A DNA stretch of 64,000 nucleotides, taken from Mesorhizobium sp. M1B.F.Ca.ET.045.04.1.1. GTDB taxonomy: Bacteria > Pseudomonadota > Alphaproteobacteria > Rhizobiales > Rhizobiaceae. A program made the translations under genes and the position numbers. The stretch covers positions 5,929,001 to 5,993,000 of the forward strand of contig NZ_CP034448.1 of NCBI RefSeq assembly GCF_003952465.1, in the 5' to 3' direction. Below, piece after piece: positions 1-8,623 of this stretch. Below the pieces are notes generated by a model. The model made no database searches. It was not told where the DNA came from and worked only from the letters and a program-made list of their open reading frames with translations. Each line of letters starts with the position of its first letter. Position 1 is the stretch's first letter.

Positions 1-215
1 CGCAGCAACCCGTCGGCTTCGAGCCGCAAAAGCGCTTCGCGCACAGGCGTCCGCGACGTTCCCGTGCCGCGGCAGACCTCCGCCTCTGTCAGGAACGTCC
101 CTTCCTGGCTGGGCAAAGTGAGCACATGCTGCTTCAGCCAGCGGTAGACGATGTCCTGTGCTGCGTCGGCATGACCGCCCAAGACAGAAGCCTCGGTTTC
201 GCGTCGCTTACTCAT
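1..215 (-). CDS. GntR-family transcriptional regulator (partial, N-terminus)
   Basis: Only the first 71 codons are inside the window; the gene runs off the left edge. The visible part is the winged helix-turn-helix domain of a GntR regulator, ending in the typical run TRTPVREALLRLEADGLL (recognition helix and wing). The C-terminal effector domain, which would separate FadR/FCD from HutC or MocR types, lies outside. The start is ATG at 215. The gene diverges from the BKACE-type enzyme at 379, and a perfect 10-bp palindrome lies 8 bases upstream of its start, so autoregulation and control of the neighbour are likely but inferred. Confidence 0.85.
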   Translation of the reverse strand, partial: MSKRRETEASVLGGHADAAQDIVYRWLKQHVLTLPSQEGTFLTEAEVCRGTGTSRTPVREALLRLEADGLL

Positions 216-222
216 AGACAAT

Positions 223-232
223 ATGTATACAT
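223..232. promoter_or_regulatory. Candidate GntR operator, perfect palindrome ATGTATACAT
   Basis: A perfect 10-bp palindrome, ATGTATACAT, sits in the divergent region between the GntR gene and the BKACE-type gene. FadR/FCD-type GntR regulators commonly bind short TGT...ACA dyads, and the position next to the regulator start suits an autoregulatory site. Binding is inferred from motif and position. Confidence 0.45.
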
Positions 233-378
233 CATGCTTACATCCCGTTCAAGCGTTTCGCCGCAATACCCCTGTGCAGTGCGCCGCAGGCCCTGCTTCA
301 GTCGGCAATGACCGCCCCGTTCCGTTTTCAAGGCTTCGCAATTAGAATGAACACAGGCTGAAGCTGGATTTGCCTCAC

Positions 379-1101
379 ATGATCGTCCAGGCCTGCATCA
401 ACGGCGCGCGTCCCGCCGATTTCCATCCGGCCCTGCCGCTCGACCCGGACGCCATGGCGCGCGACGGCGCGGCTTCGATCGCGGCGGGCGCGGTCGAGCT
501 GCATGTGCATGCGCGCGGCGCCGACCGTCAGGAAAGCCTCGCCCCGGAAGCGATGGACCGAACTGTAGCGGCGCTGCGCCGCGCCTGCCCCGGCACGCTG
601 ATCGGCGTCTCCACCGGCGCCTGGATCGAGAAGGACGACAGGCGCACGCTGGCGGCCATCGCCAGCTGGCGCGAGCTGCCCGACTACGCCTCCGTCAACC
701 TCAGCGAGGCGGCGGCACCCGAAGTGATGGAGACCTTGCGCGACCGCGGCGTCGGCATCGAGGCCGGGCTTGCATCGATCGGCGATGCGCTCAGGCTGGC
801 CAGCCTCGACCATGGCGGGCGGGTGCTGCGCGTGCTGATCGAGATTTCCGAGCAGACGCTGGACGAGGCCTTCGCGGTTGCCAACGGCATCGAAAAGGTG
901 ATGCAGCGCGAAGGCATCCGGCGCTCAATCCTGCTGCATGGCGAGAACGCGACGGTGTGGCCCTTCGTTGAGCGGGCGGCGAGGAGAAAATTCTCGACTC
1001 GCGTAGGGCTGGAGGATGGCAAGGAATTGCCGGACGGAAGCGTGGCCGACGGGAATGCGGCGTTGGTCGCGGCGGCGGTGGGGATTTATCGCAGGGCGTG
1101 A
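379..1101 (+). CDS. BKACE-family (DUF849) 3-keto-5-aminohexanoate cleavage-type enzyme
   Basis: A 240-residue TIM-barrel protein of the beta-keto acid cleavage enzyme family. These enzymes use a divalent metal to condense a beta-keto acid with acetyl-CoA, giving a CoA ester and acetoacetate. The metal-binding HxHxR motif is at about residues 42-46 (HVHAR), and a late VGLEDG stretch matches the conserved acidic region. I chose ATG 379 (MIVQACINGAR, the usual family N-terminus) over an in-frame TTG at 370. It is somewhat shorter than typical members (270-300 residues). It diverges from a GntR regulator, as expected for an inducible catabolic gene. The keto-acid substrate cannot be told from sequence. 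Confidence 0.82.
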   Translation: MIVQACINGARPADFHPALPLDPDAMARDGAASIAAGAVELHVHARGADRQESLAPEAMDRTVAALRRACPGTLIGVSTGAWIEKDDRRTLAAIASWRELPDYASVNLSEAAAPEVMETLRDRGVGIEAGLASIGDALRLASLDHGGRVLRVLIEISEQTLDEAFAVANGIEKVMQREGIRRSILLHGENATVWPFVERAARRKFSTRVGLEDGKELPDGSVADGNAALVAAAVGIYRRA

Positions 1102-1107
1102 TGTCAG

Positions 1108-1138
1108 CCAATCTCCCCCGCAAGGGGGGAGATCGGCA
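1108..1138. repeat. Short tctccccc/gggggaga intergenic palindrome
   Basis: A small inverted repeat (tctccccc-gcaag-gggggaga) between two convergent genes. It belongs to the palindromic repeat family that recurs at 29404, 33152, 50401, 53308 and 54991. It may act as a bidirectional hairpin after both genes. Confidence 0.6.
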
Positions 1139-1147
1139 GTTTCGACC

Positions 1148-2206
1148 TCACTGCGTGTCGGCGTTGGCCCTCAGCTCGGCGCGCTTCCCGTCCGAGACCA
1201 CGGCAAGGTCGAGCACCTTCTGCAGGCCCGCCGCGTGGCGGAAGTTCGGCTCGGTCTGGATGCCGCTCTTCACCGCCTCGAAGAAGCGCTGGTAATTGGT
1301 CGGCACGGTGCCGGCGTCGAGTTCTTCCCACTTGGCATTCTCGACGTTCTGGCTGACGCAAGCCTTCAGCATCGAACCATCAAGGTTGTGCACCACCTCG
1401 ATGCCGCCCTTGTCGCCATAGATGCGCAGCCTGAGCTCGTTGAGGTGGCCGGTCGCCCAGCGGCTGGCATGCACCACGCCGAAGGCGCCGTTGGCAAAGT
1501 CGAGCGTCATGGCGAAACTGTCATTGGCGTCGAGCTGATAGTCGCCGATGCGATTTTCCGGCGCCTTGTCGAAGGCGCGCAGCCGGCAGAAGACATGGTC
1601 GATGTCGAGCGCGGCGCCATAGCTGGCGAAATCGAGGATGTGGATGCCGACATCGCCCAGCACGCCGTTCGAGCCGTGGCCGCGCGACAGCCGCCAGAGC
1701 CATTTCGGATCGGTGCGCCAGTCGCCCCAGAATTTCGACACCAGCCAGCTTTGCAGATAGGAGGCCTCGACATGGCGCACCGTGCCGATCTCGCCGGCCT
1801 GCACCATCTGGCGCGCCTTCTGCAGCGCAGCCACATTGCGGTAGGTGAGGTTCACCATGTTGACGACGCCGGCGGCCTCCGCCGCATCGGCCATCTCGCT
1901 CGCCTTGCCGAAATTCTCGGCCAGCGGCTTTTCGCACAGCACCGGCTTGCCGGCGGCGATCAGCGCCATGGTGGTCGGGTGGTGGATACGGTCGGGTGTG
2001 ACGTTGGCGACCGCGTCGAAATCGCCCCAGTCGAGCGCCCCCTCCAGCGAGGTGAAGCGCTTCGGGATCTTGTAGGCGTCGGCATATTCACCGACGCGGG
2101 CCGGATCGACATCGACGGCGCCGACGATGTCGACCCCTTCTATGGCGCTGAAGCGGCGGGCATGTTCCTGCGCCATCCAGCCGGTACCAAGTATCAAAAG
2201 CCGCAT
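1148..2206 (-). CDS. Gfo/Idh/MocA-family oxidoreductase (ThuB-like)
   Basis: A 352-residue NAD(P)-dependent sugar or inositol dehydrogenase-type protein. The N-terminal Rossmann motif GTGWMA is at residues 7-12 and the conserved EKP motif, whose Lys contributes to catalysis, is at 92-94; the C-terminal alpha/beta domain is complete. It lies downstream of a thuA-type gene on the same strand. In Sinorhizobium, thuA and thuB encode proteins of these two families acting in trehalose and related disaccharide catabolism through 3-keto intermediates. The pairing suggests a similar role, but the substrate here is unknown and the thuA partner is frameshifted. Confidence 0.85.
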   Translation of the reverse strand: MRLLILGTGWMAQEHARRFSAIEGVDIVGAVDVDPARVGEYADAYKIPKRFTSLEGALDWGDFDAVANVTPDRIHHPTTMALIAAGKPVLCEKPLAENFGKASEMADAAEAAGVVNMVNLTYRNVAALQKARQMVQAGEIGTVRHVEASYLQSWLVSKFWGDWRTDPKWLWRLSRGHGSNGVLGDVGIHILDFASYGAALDIDHVFCRLRAFDKAPENRIGDYQLDANDSFAMTLDFANGAFGVVHASRWATGHLNELRLRIYGDKGGIEVVHNLDGSMLKACVSQNVENAKWEELDAGTVPTNYQRFFEAVKSGIQTEPNFRHAAGLQKVLDLAVVSDGKRAELRANADTQ

Positions 2207-2302
2207 TTTGCTCCTCCGAGCGAATTGGTTCGATTCAATGATATAAGGCGAAAGCGGTCTATTCCAGACGGGAATTTCTTATGGAATTGCTCTTGGTTGG
2301 TC

Positions 2303-2346
2303 GCAATTCCGGACGGAAAACCGCTACGCACTTTTCCTGGAATTGC
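2303..2346. repeat. gcaattcc...ggaattgc palindromic unit
   Basis: An imperfect hairpin with arms gcaattcc and ggaattgc and the conserved centre ggacggaaaaccg...cacttttcct. It lies just downstream of the thuA remnant. Copies occur at 24581, 40941 and 43893, so this is a dispersed palindromic family; it resembles the second half of the RIME elements in layout. Confidence 0.6.
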
Positions 2347-3137
2347 TCAGCGGAAACCGGCCTCACCCGGAGCGTGCAGCTTGCCGCCTCGTTCGACGAT
2401 CGGCTCCAGCGCCTTCTCGACCGGCACGTTCGGCGCGCTGAGGATGGAGGGCTTCGCACCCTGCAGGTTGTGCGCCCACTTCACCGCGTTGCGCAGAACC
2501 TTCTGCACTGTCGCGTCGTGATAGGTCGGATAGGTCTCGTGTCCAGGGCGGAAGTAGAAGACGTTGCCGGCGCCGCGCCGGTAGGTGAGGCCGGAGCGGA
2601 ATACCTCGCCGCCCTGGAACCAGGAGATGAACACCGTCTCCAGCGGCTCCGGCACGGCGAACTGCTCGCCATACATCTCCTCGTATTCGATTTCGAAGAA
2701 CTCGCCGATGCCTTCGGCGATCGGATGGCTGGGGCTCGTCACCCAGAGCCGCTCGCGCTCGCCGGCCTCGCGCCATTTCAGCGTGCAGGGCGTGCCCATC
2801 AGCCGCTTGAAGATTTTCGAGAAATGGCCGGAGTGAAGCACGATCAGCCCCATGCCCTCCCACACCACACCCGGCGGGCGACACGCTCGACCACTTCGTC
2901 GGCGACAGCGCCATGATCCTTGTGACCCCACCAGACCAGCACGTCGGTCTCGGCGAGATGGGATTCCGGCAGGCCGTGCTCCGGCTGCTCCAGCGTCGCG
3001 GTCGAGGCGGAAATCGCCTTGTCGGCGTTGAGCGCGTTGGCGATGGTGGTGTGCATGCCTTCCGGATAGATGCCGGCGACCACCTCGTTGGTCCGCTCAT
3101 GGATGTTCTCGCCCCAGACGACAGCGCGTATTGTCAT
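2347..3137 (-). pseudogene. ThuA-like protein, interrupted by a 5-bp duplication
   Basis: The ThuA fold (glutamine amidotransferase-like) is split between two frames. The N-terminal part starts at ATG 3137 (MTIRAVVWGEN) and reads through VLVWWGHKDHGAVADEVVERVARRVW before hitting a stop at 2844. The C-terminal part resumes as WEGMGLIVLHSGHFSKIF and runs to 2347. The break coincides with a tandem cacac-cacac at 2861-2870 on the + strand. Removing one 5-base copy restores a continuous VARRVWEGMGL product typical of the family. No other lesion is visible, so the event is recent or is a sequence error. It stands upstream of a Gfo/Idh/MocA gene, as in thuAB pairs. Confidence 0.8.
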
Positions 3138-3245
3138 TGAAAGCCTCGTAATGATCATGAGGGTGGAGCCGCCCCGCGCCATAGATAGCGTCTTGCGCTG
3201 GCATTGGAAGCGGTTTTCGCAATGCAGTGAACGCTTGTGGGCGTC

Positions 3246-3295
3246 GTCATTCTAGGGCCGAGCGACGCGAAGCGGAGCGCAGACCCTAGGATGAC
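3246..3295. repeat. gtcat-ctaggg inverted repeat, copy 1
   Basis: Arms gtcattctaggg and ccctaggatgac enclose a loop rich in gagcgacgcgaagcg. A related copy lies at 5837-5891. This is a small dispersed palindrome; here it lies between two divergent genes. Confidence 0.6.
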
Positions 3296-3346
3296 GAATT
3301 CGCACACCCAATTGGCAAGCGATCTTTGCCGTGCGCAATATCGGCC

Positions 3347-4102
3347 ATGGGTGAGGTACTTATAGGGTTAGGGATATTTGCCTGTCTGACTGGCGCCGCG
3401 ATCGTCAGCCTGATGGTCTATGAGCATTTTCCGACCCACCACCGCCAGGACGACACCAGCGCCGTGGTGCGGCTTGCCGCCAACCTGTTCGTGGTGTTGT
3501 CCTCGCTGGTGCTCGGCCTGATGATCAATTCGGCCAAGAACACATTCGAGGCCATCAACAGCAACGTCCACACCTTCGCGATCGATATCATCCTGCTTGA
3601 CCGAACGCTCCGGCAATACGGACCGGAGGCGGACGGGGCCCGGCAATCGCTCACGGCCTATGTCCAGCGCGTCGTCGACACCTCCACCGCCGACAGCGAC
3701 ACAACGGTCGTCCCGAACAGGCTGTCGGAGCTGCTGCTCAATCAGGTCGGCGATATCCTGGCGGGATTGACGCCCGCGGATGCCAGGCAGACCGCCGCAC
3801 AGCAGGCTGCGACACAGCAACTCCAGAAGCTGATCGAGCAACGCTGGATATTGGCCGAACAGTCCGAGGGCGCCATCCCCGCACCGCTGATCGCCCTGCT
3901 CGTCGCATGGCTGACGCTGATCTTCGCCAGTTTCGGCTTCCGGGCGCCGCGCAACGCAACCATCGTCGGCACGTTTGTCATCTCCGGTGCGCTGGCGGCG
4001 GCCGCCGTCTATCTGATCATCGACATGGATGCGCCCTTCTCCGGCCCGATTCAGGTCTCGCCGGCGCCGCTGCAAAGAGCGCTGGCGGAACTGACGCAGT
4101 GA
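3347..4102 (+). CDS. DUF4239 (bestrophin-like) membrane protein
   Basis: A 251-residue integral membrane protein of the DUF4239 type. Two hydrophobic segments lie near the N-terminus (GLGIFACLTGAAIVSLMVY and LFVVLSSLVLGLMI), followed by a soluble stretch and two further segments near the C-terminus (PLIALLVAWLTLIFASFGF and a later Ala-rich helix). The family has a proposed structural likeness to bestrophin channels, but no function is established. I chose ATG 3347, directly before the first hydrophobic segment, over an in-frame TTG 21 bases upstream. It converges on the glycosyltransferase gene, with three bases between the stop codons. No operon partner is evident. Confidence 0.75.
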   Translation: MGEVLIGLGIFACLTGAAIVSLMVYEHFPTHHRQDDTSAVVRLAANLFVVLSSLVLGLMINSAKNTFEAINSNVHTFAIDIILLDRTLRQYGPEADGARQSLTAYVQRVVDTSTADSDTTVVPNRLSELLLNQVGDILAGLTPADARQTAAQQAATQQLQKLIEQRWILAEQSEGAIPAPLIALLVAWLTLIFASFGFRAPRNATIVGTFVISGALAAAAVYLIIDMDAPFSGPIQVSPAPLQRALAELTQ

Positions 4103-4105
4103 GAT

Positions 4106-5347
4106 TCACCGTCGGCTCAACACATCGACCAGCCATTTGGCCGCCACTTCAGCGCCGTCGGCGCGGATCAAGCGAGCGAGCGCTCTCGCGCGAACGCCGG
4201 TTTCGGGCGCCAGCGCCGTTTCGAGCGCCACCGACAATGACGCGAAAGTCGGCGTCGGGCCGTCATGTGCGGCACCTATGCCGAGCTCGGCCACCCTGCG
4301 CGCCCAATAGGGCTGGTCACCGATCTGCGGCACCACCACCTGCGGCGCCCCTGCCCGCGCGGCGGCGGCGGTCGTGCCGGCGCCGCCATGGTGCATGGCG
4401 GCGGCCACGCGGCCGAACAACGCCTGCTGGTTGACATCGCCGACGGCGAAGCAATCGTCGCGATCGTCGATCGGGCCGAGCTCGGCCCAGCCATGCGCGA
4501 TAATCGTGCGCCGCCCCCTAGCGCGGATCGCCTCGATGGCCGCACGGCCGGCCTCGCTCGCGACCGCAATGGAGCCGAAGCCGACATAGACCGGCGGCGA
4601 GCCGGCATCGAGGAAGACTTCCAGCCCGTCGGGGAGCGGCCGTTCGTCGGCCAAGATCCAGGCGCCGGTCTGCATGGCTTCGATCAGGTCCGAGGGCGGC
4701 CATGGCCCGAGCGTCGGGTCGCAGGCAAGCAGGACAGGATCGCCGAAGACATAATCGCGGACATTGTCCAACGGATGCAAGCCGAGCGATGCGCGGAGGC
4801 CGTTGATCGCGCCGCCAAACAGCGCGTTCTTGGTCGCGATATCATGGTCCCAGAGCGCTCTGTTATCGGTCACGCCGGCTGGAAGCGGATGCCCCGGATA
4901 TTCATGCGGCCGGTTGTGCGCCGACGGCAGCCAGATAGGACAGAAGGTGCCAAGGATGTAGCGGATGCCCCGCTGCTCAGCGATCAGCCGCACGGCGGCA
5001 CAGGAGGGGAGGAGGCCGCACGCCACCACGGCATCGCAGCCTTCGGCGGCCGCCATGAGCGCATCGTATTGCCTGGCGACGATCTCGGCCGCCTGGCCGG
5101 AGATGAGCTTCGCCCGGCTCTCGGGCGAAGCGGCCGACGAACGCCTGATCATCTCCTTTACCCATTCGCGCACCGGCGCAAAGGCCAGCACCAGCTCCAC
5201 GCCGGCGCGGGAGCATAGAGTGGCAAATTCCTCATCACCGGGGACGCTCACCTGCACCTCGGCCCCGAGCGCCTGCAGCCGCTCGCCGAGCGCCACCACC
5301 GGCTCCACGTCGCCGCGCGAACCGTAGGTCGACAACAAAATCCGCAT
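4106..5347 (-). CDS. GT1-family glycosyltransferase (MGT/sterol-glucosyltransferase-like)
   Basis: A 413-residue GT-B fold enzyme transferring a sugar from a nucleotide donor to a small hydrophobic acceptor. The N-terminus MRILLSTYGSRGDVEP is the classic acceptor-domain start, and MHHGGAGTTAAAARAGAPQ is the C-terminal donor-binding signature, followed by PQIGDQPYWARRV. No signal peptide or membrane span is visible, so it is probably cytoplasmic. ATG 5347 was chosen because the conserved N-terminus begins there; residues encoded upstream are not family-like. The gene stands alone, so the acceptor (sterol, polyketide, macrolide or lipid) cannot be inferred. Confidence 0.85.
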   Translation of the reverse strand: MRILLSTYGSRGDVEPVVALGERLQALGAEVQVSVPGDEEFATLCSRAGVELVLAFAPVREWVKEMIRRSSAASPESRAKLISGQAAEIVARQYDALMAAAEGCDAVVACGLLPSCAAVRLIAEQRGIRYILGTFCPIWLPSAHNRPHEYPGHPLPAGVTDNRALWDHDIATKNALFGGAINGLRASLGLHPLDNVRDYVFGDPVLLACDPTLGPWPPSDLIEAMQTGAWILADERPLPDGLEVFLDAGSPPVYVGFGSIAVASEAGRAAIEAIRARGRRTIIAHGWAELGPIDDRDDCFAVGDVNQQALFGRVAAAMHHGGAGTTAAAARAGAPQVVVPQIGDQPYWARRVAELGIGAAHDGPTPTFASLSVALETALAPETGVRARALARLIRADGAEVAAKWLVDVLSRR

Positions 5348-5642
5348 TCGGGAACTCCCTTGTCCAAAAATCGAGATCAAGGGCAGGGTACATACGGCAT
5401 GGTGGGAGTCTTGCCGCAAGCCCGGGTTGCGCCATATCTACCTTCTGGGAGGGGTCGATATGTTTGCCGTCCCCTCAATCCCGCCGATTTTCGACGTTTC
5501 CCACCGGCGCTTTACGAGGTCGCCGTCGCTTCGCGTCGCTCGCGGTGAGCTTTGCGGCCGCGCCGCAAGCACGGTTCATCACGCTCGCCGCGCCGACGGC
5601 GGCGATGATCCGGGCCAAGGCAGAAAGAGACGGCGTTGACTT

Positions 5643-5748
5643 AAAGCGCGTCGCGATCTTTCAGATTCGCTCGATGCGCTTTAGTTTTTTGATTTTGCGC
5701 ATGTCTTTGTCCCGAAACCGGTTCCCACTTTCGGGAGACATGCTTTAG
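5643..5748. repeat. RIME-type intergenic mosaic element
   Basis: About 105 bp made of two adjacent palindromes: aaagcgcgtcgcg...cgctttag, then gcatgtcttt...gacatgctttag. Length and two-palindrome layout match the RIME elements described from Rhizobium and Sinorhizobium. Related copies are at 10157, 39850 and 39954; this one is the most diverged. Confidence 0.65.
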
Positions 5749-5836
5749 TTCCCTGGCACATAAATTCTGACCGGTTGGGTATGTTTGCGTTGGCGTATCG
5801 CATGCCTTGGAGGTTAGCCGAAACGCCGATCGCTTC

Positions 5837-5891
5837 GTCATCCTGGGGCAGAGCAAGGAGCGAAGCGACGCGGCGCAGACCCCAGGATGAC
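5837..5891. repeat. gtcat-cctgggg inverted repeat, copy 2
   Basis: Arms gtcatcctgggg and ccccaggatgac around a loop containing gagcgaagcgacgcggcgcaga. It shares both arms and loop words with the copy at 3246. Confidence 0.6.
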
Positions 5892-5938
5892 GACGTTGGG
5901 GAGGCTTCCGCCAATTCCAAACGTCGTGAAATCCTGGA

Positions 5939-7663
5939 TCAGCCCTGGCGCCCTTCCTGGGCGACCTGGGTGGGCGATCTGGTCAGGCGCGGGACGACCA
6001 CGAGGCGCTTGATCTTGCCTTTCTTGTAAGCGGCGAGGAAGCGGTGGTAGTCCTTGAAGACAACACAGCCATTGGATTCGGCGCGGCCGCCACGCAGCAT
6101 ATAGGTGTGGGCGAGCAGGCCGTCGCGGCCGTATTTGTTCTTGCCACTGGTCGGAGTCAGCCGGATCGCCTCGACGCCGTGGAAGCGCGATTCACGCATC
6201 GACAGATTGTAGGTATCGGGCGGCGTCGGGCCGACATTCTTGCGGTTGACGAAGCGTGGCTGGTCGACCATCGAGCCGAACCCGGAATGCGCCTCCAGCT
6301 TCGAGCCGTCCGGCATATAGACCGTCCCGGCAGAGATGTCGTAAACGGCGACGCCATTGCCCGTCGAAGGCCCGTTGAACAAGCTCCCGAAGGCCCTGCC
6401 GAGGCCGCCGCGTTCGGGCGTGTCCGGCTTGGCGTAGGCGAGCATCTCGGAAGGCTGCGCCTTGCCACGCTTGGCCGGCGCGGCATTGATCGGTTTCGAG
6501 TCCTGCACGCCCGGAAGCGCCTGGTCGGAACTCCTCAGCGATCGCGGTGACTGCGGGGCTTCCGCGGTATCGACGGCAGTGGGTAGCGGCTTGCCTGGCC
6601 CCGGCTTGGCAGCTTGGGGCTTTGCCGCCTGGGTTGCCTGCGGCTTGGCCGGCTCCGGATTCCTCGCGGCGTTCTGTTCGGGCGTCTCGGTCGCGCGATC
6701 GAGCGAGGTGCGCGGCCTCAGGCCCGGCACGGCGATGCTGTCGGGCAAACCATCCTGCGGCGGCAGCGAGGCGACCTGCACTTCACCCTGGCGAGCGACG
6801 GCTTGCCCCGAGGCTTCAGCACCGTCAGAGGCGCCGGCTGCCAGATCCGGCGCATCGCCGTTGGCGAGCTCGACCGCGGTCGGCACGTCGACCGTCTCTT
6901 CGGGCATGACATTGGCCAAAGCCAGCGCCAACTCGGAGGCACGCTGGACGTCGACCTGATTTGAGCCGAAGCGTGTCTCGGCCGGGCCGCTTGAGGTCGG
7001 GCCGATCTGGGTCGGATCGATCCGGGCCGGGTCGTTCTCAGCCACGCCGCCGAAGCGGCTTGCCGCCGGCAGGCTCGCAAGCAGGAAAGGCGCGCTTTCG
7101 GCGCGCTGGAAGGCATCGGCAAGTTTCTGCGGCGAAAGCCCGGCGCGCTTGATGACGCTGTCGAAACGGTCGGCGACGTCCGCGGCGGACGCTACCTCCA
7201 CCGCCTTCTCACGCGCAACGCTGAGCTTTTCAAACGCGACGCTGTCAGGCGCCGCCGGCTTCAGGCGCGCCGCCTTGCCGTCATGCACCAGGGCGGTAGG
7301 GGTCGGGGTGGAGTGCGCAAAGCTGGTGGCGAGGCCGAGGCAGCCGGCATCGCAGCCGGCGGTGAGCGAGCCCGTCTTGTAGCCGCCGGTCGCGGCAAGG
7401 CGCGGCGCCCAGGCATTGGCGACCTTGCGGCGCTGGTCGGCGAGCGCAATGTTGCGCGGCGCAAGCAGGCTCTGCGGCAATCCGTTGGAAGCGGCGGTAA
7501 GCGAGGTGCTCACCGAATAGAGGCCGGCCAGCGTGGCCGCCGACCACAGGGCGAGCGCGGCGCCGACAGCAGGCACCACAACCCAACGATGACCACCAGA
7601 TTTCTTCGAAGTTGAACCCCTCTCAGGAGTGTCACCCCGGTTCTTCAAACGCAAAAACGCCAT
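5939..7663 (-). CDS. DUF2778 (Tlde1/L,D-transpeptidase-like) protein with membrane anchor
   Basis: A 574-residue protein. A short basic N-terminus precedes one membrane span (VVVPAVGAALALWSAATLAGL, about residues 29-49). A long low-complexity Pro/Ala-rich region of some 350 residues follows, then a C-terminal DUF2778 domain. That domain carries the HSGFG and SNGCVVF stretches that supply the catalytic His and Cys of the L,D-transpeptidase-like fold; the type VI effector Tlde1 belongs to this family. No secretion system is encoded nearby, so a housekeeping role at the cell wall is more likely than an effector role. ATG 7663 (MAFLRLKNRG) is preferred over upstream in-frame starts at 7684 and 7705, because the basic stretch then precedes the span directly. 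Confidence 0.78.
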   Translation of the reverse strand: MAFLRLKNRGDTPERGSTSKKSGGHRWVVVPAVGAALALWSAATLAGLYSVSTSLTAASNGLPQSLLAPRNIALADQRRKVANAWAPRLAATGGYKTGSLTAGCDAGCLGLATSFAHSTPTPTALVHDGKAARLKPAAPDSVAFEKLSVAREKAVEVASAADVADRFDSVIKRAGLSPQKLADAFQRAESAPFLLASLPAASRFGGVAENDPARIDPTQIGPTSSGPAETRFGSNQVDVQRASELALALANVMPEETVDVPTAVELANGDAPDLAAGASDGAEASGQAVARQGEVQVASLPPQDGLPDSIAVPGLRPRTSLDRATETPEQNAARNPEPAKPQATQAAKPQAAKPGPGKPLPTAVDTAEAPQSPRSLRSSDQALPGVQDSKPINAAPAKRGKAQPSEMLAYAKPDTPERGGLGRAFGSLFNGPSTGNGVAVYDISAGTVYMPDGSKLEAHSGFGSMVDQPRFVNRKNVGPTPPDTYNLSMRESRFHGVEAIRLTPTSGKNKYGRDGLLAHTYMLRGGRAESNGCVVFKDYHRFLAAYKKGKIKRLVVVPRLTRSPTQVAQEGRQG

Positions 7664-8111
7664 ACGACCACTCTCAATCGGCATGCCGGTTTGCGGACCT
7701 GGCACCCGTCACGATCACAGTTCGCCTGGTGCCCCCTGCACCTTCACGCGTCTGTTGCCGATTGATTCAAAAGATGGACAAAGATGGTTAACCAATCCCT
7801 CCACCAATCGCCATTGTGGCGACGGTCCATACGAAAAAAGAGCCCTCCATGGTCTCCGCCACGGTAAAAATGCTCTCCCTCGCCCGCTTTTGCTGCCCGT
7901 TTTTGCGGGCCGAGTCAAGCAAACGCGAAGGTTTTGCCCTTTCGGACGATCGCCAGCTAAAGACGGATTGAGGTAAAAAAGCGGCAGGAAAAGCGTGCCG
8001 CGTAGAGGTGCGACATCGCTGTCGGCGGGGAACGCGAGGCGAACCGGCGGCAGGAAGGAAGGTTTCGCCGCGTGCCGAAATCAACAATAGAGCTGGTCAA
8101 ATCAGGTCGCT
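7664..8111. other. Intergenic region, promoter side of the DUF2778 gene
   Basis: About 450 bases upstream of the DUF2778 gene and downstream of the small gene ending at 8112. It contains A/T-rich stretches near 7780-7800 and 7830-7880 that could hold promoter elements. I see no convincing reading frame or RNA. Confidence 0.35.
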
Positions 8112-8333
8112 TCACGCCCTGGCCGAGCGGCGCTTCGAAAGCGACTGCCACAACTCCGCTTCGGCGGTGAAACCGTTCTGGAAAGCTTCGATGACTTCGC
8201 AGGCAAGCTGTTCTCTTTGGTCCCCGTCTTTGAGGGCCAAACGGCGCTCGTTGCACAACTGATCGAATACCCTCCAGAGAAGCTCCAACTCGATCGGCGT
8301 GAATATGCCGCTGTGTTTGGTGAAAGCCATCAC
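8112..8333 (-). CDS. Small conserved Rhizobiales protein
   Basis: A 73-residue soluble protein without signal peptide or membrane span. Its layout (F-T-P-x-E near the start, an RVF motif, then A..V...F..GfT.EAEL...S near the end) is shared with the 65-residue protein at 39280, so the two are probable paralogues. I know no biochemical function for this family. Coding character is supported by the internal paralogue. Confidence 0.65.
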   Translation of the reverse strand: MMAFTKHSGIFTPIELELLWRVFDQLCNERRLALKDGDQREQLACEVIEAFQNGFTAEAELWQSLSKRRSARA

Positions 8334-8623
8334 GCTTTCCTCCCCCTTGGATGGGCGAAAGCGTGATCTACTCTTTCAAGCGTCCGTGTGCCTCGGCTCG
8401 GTGCGGACGACAAGCTATTTTACATCCTTCGGGGTGCCGTGGCGATTCCTTCGTAGTGGAAGATCGAATTTCAAACCGACCCGTAACCCGTCGTCCGACA
8501 CCCCGCTGGCCTGGGGTGCCCTGAGCTGTTCATCTTTTGAATCGCTCATCCGGTTCAACTATTTGTTTTTACGCAATTCCTGACAGCCTGGCCTTGCTTC
8601 AAACACCGGTAAGCGTCGCGCGT
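8334..8623. other. Intergenic region, no feature seen
   Basis: About 290 bases between the small gene and the DUF2231 gene. It contains a partial acgcaattcc unit near 8572, a decayed half of the palindromic family seen at 2303. Nothing else is recognisable. Confidence 0.35.

Larger units (their letters stand above)
5348..5938. other. Intergenic region with two repeat elements, no gene seen
   Basis: Nearly 600 bases between the glycosyltransferase start and the end of the DUF2778 gene. Apart from the RIME-type element at 5643 and the palindrome at 5837 I see no reading frame with protein-like composition and no RNA gene. The promoter of the glycosyltransferase should lie within the first 100 bases or so. 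Confidence 0.5.

Noticed and set aside
5939..7663. DUF2778 protein as a type VI effector
   Set aside because: No immunity gene, VgrG, Hcp or PAAR gene is nearby, and the N-terminal membrane anchor and long linker suit a cell-envelope role better.
8030..8044. Second GAAC-N7-GAAC match resembling a LexA box
   Set aside because: The spacer is GC-rich (gcgaggc) and no start codon lies close by in a sensible orientation; such matches are expected by chance at this GC content.
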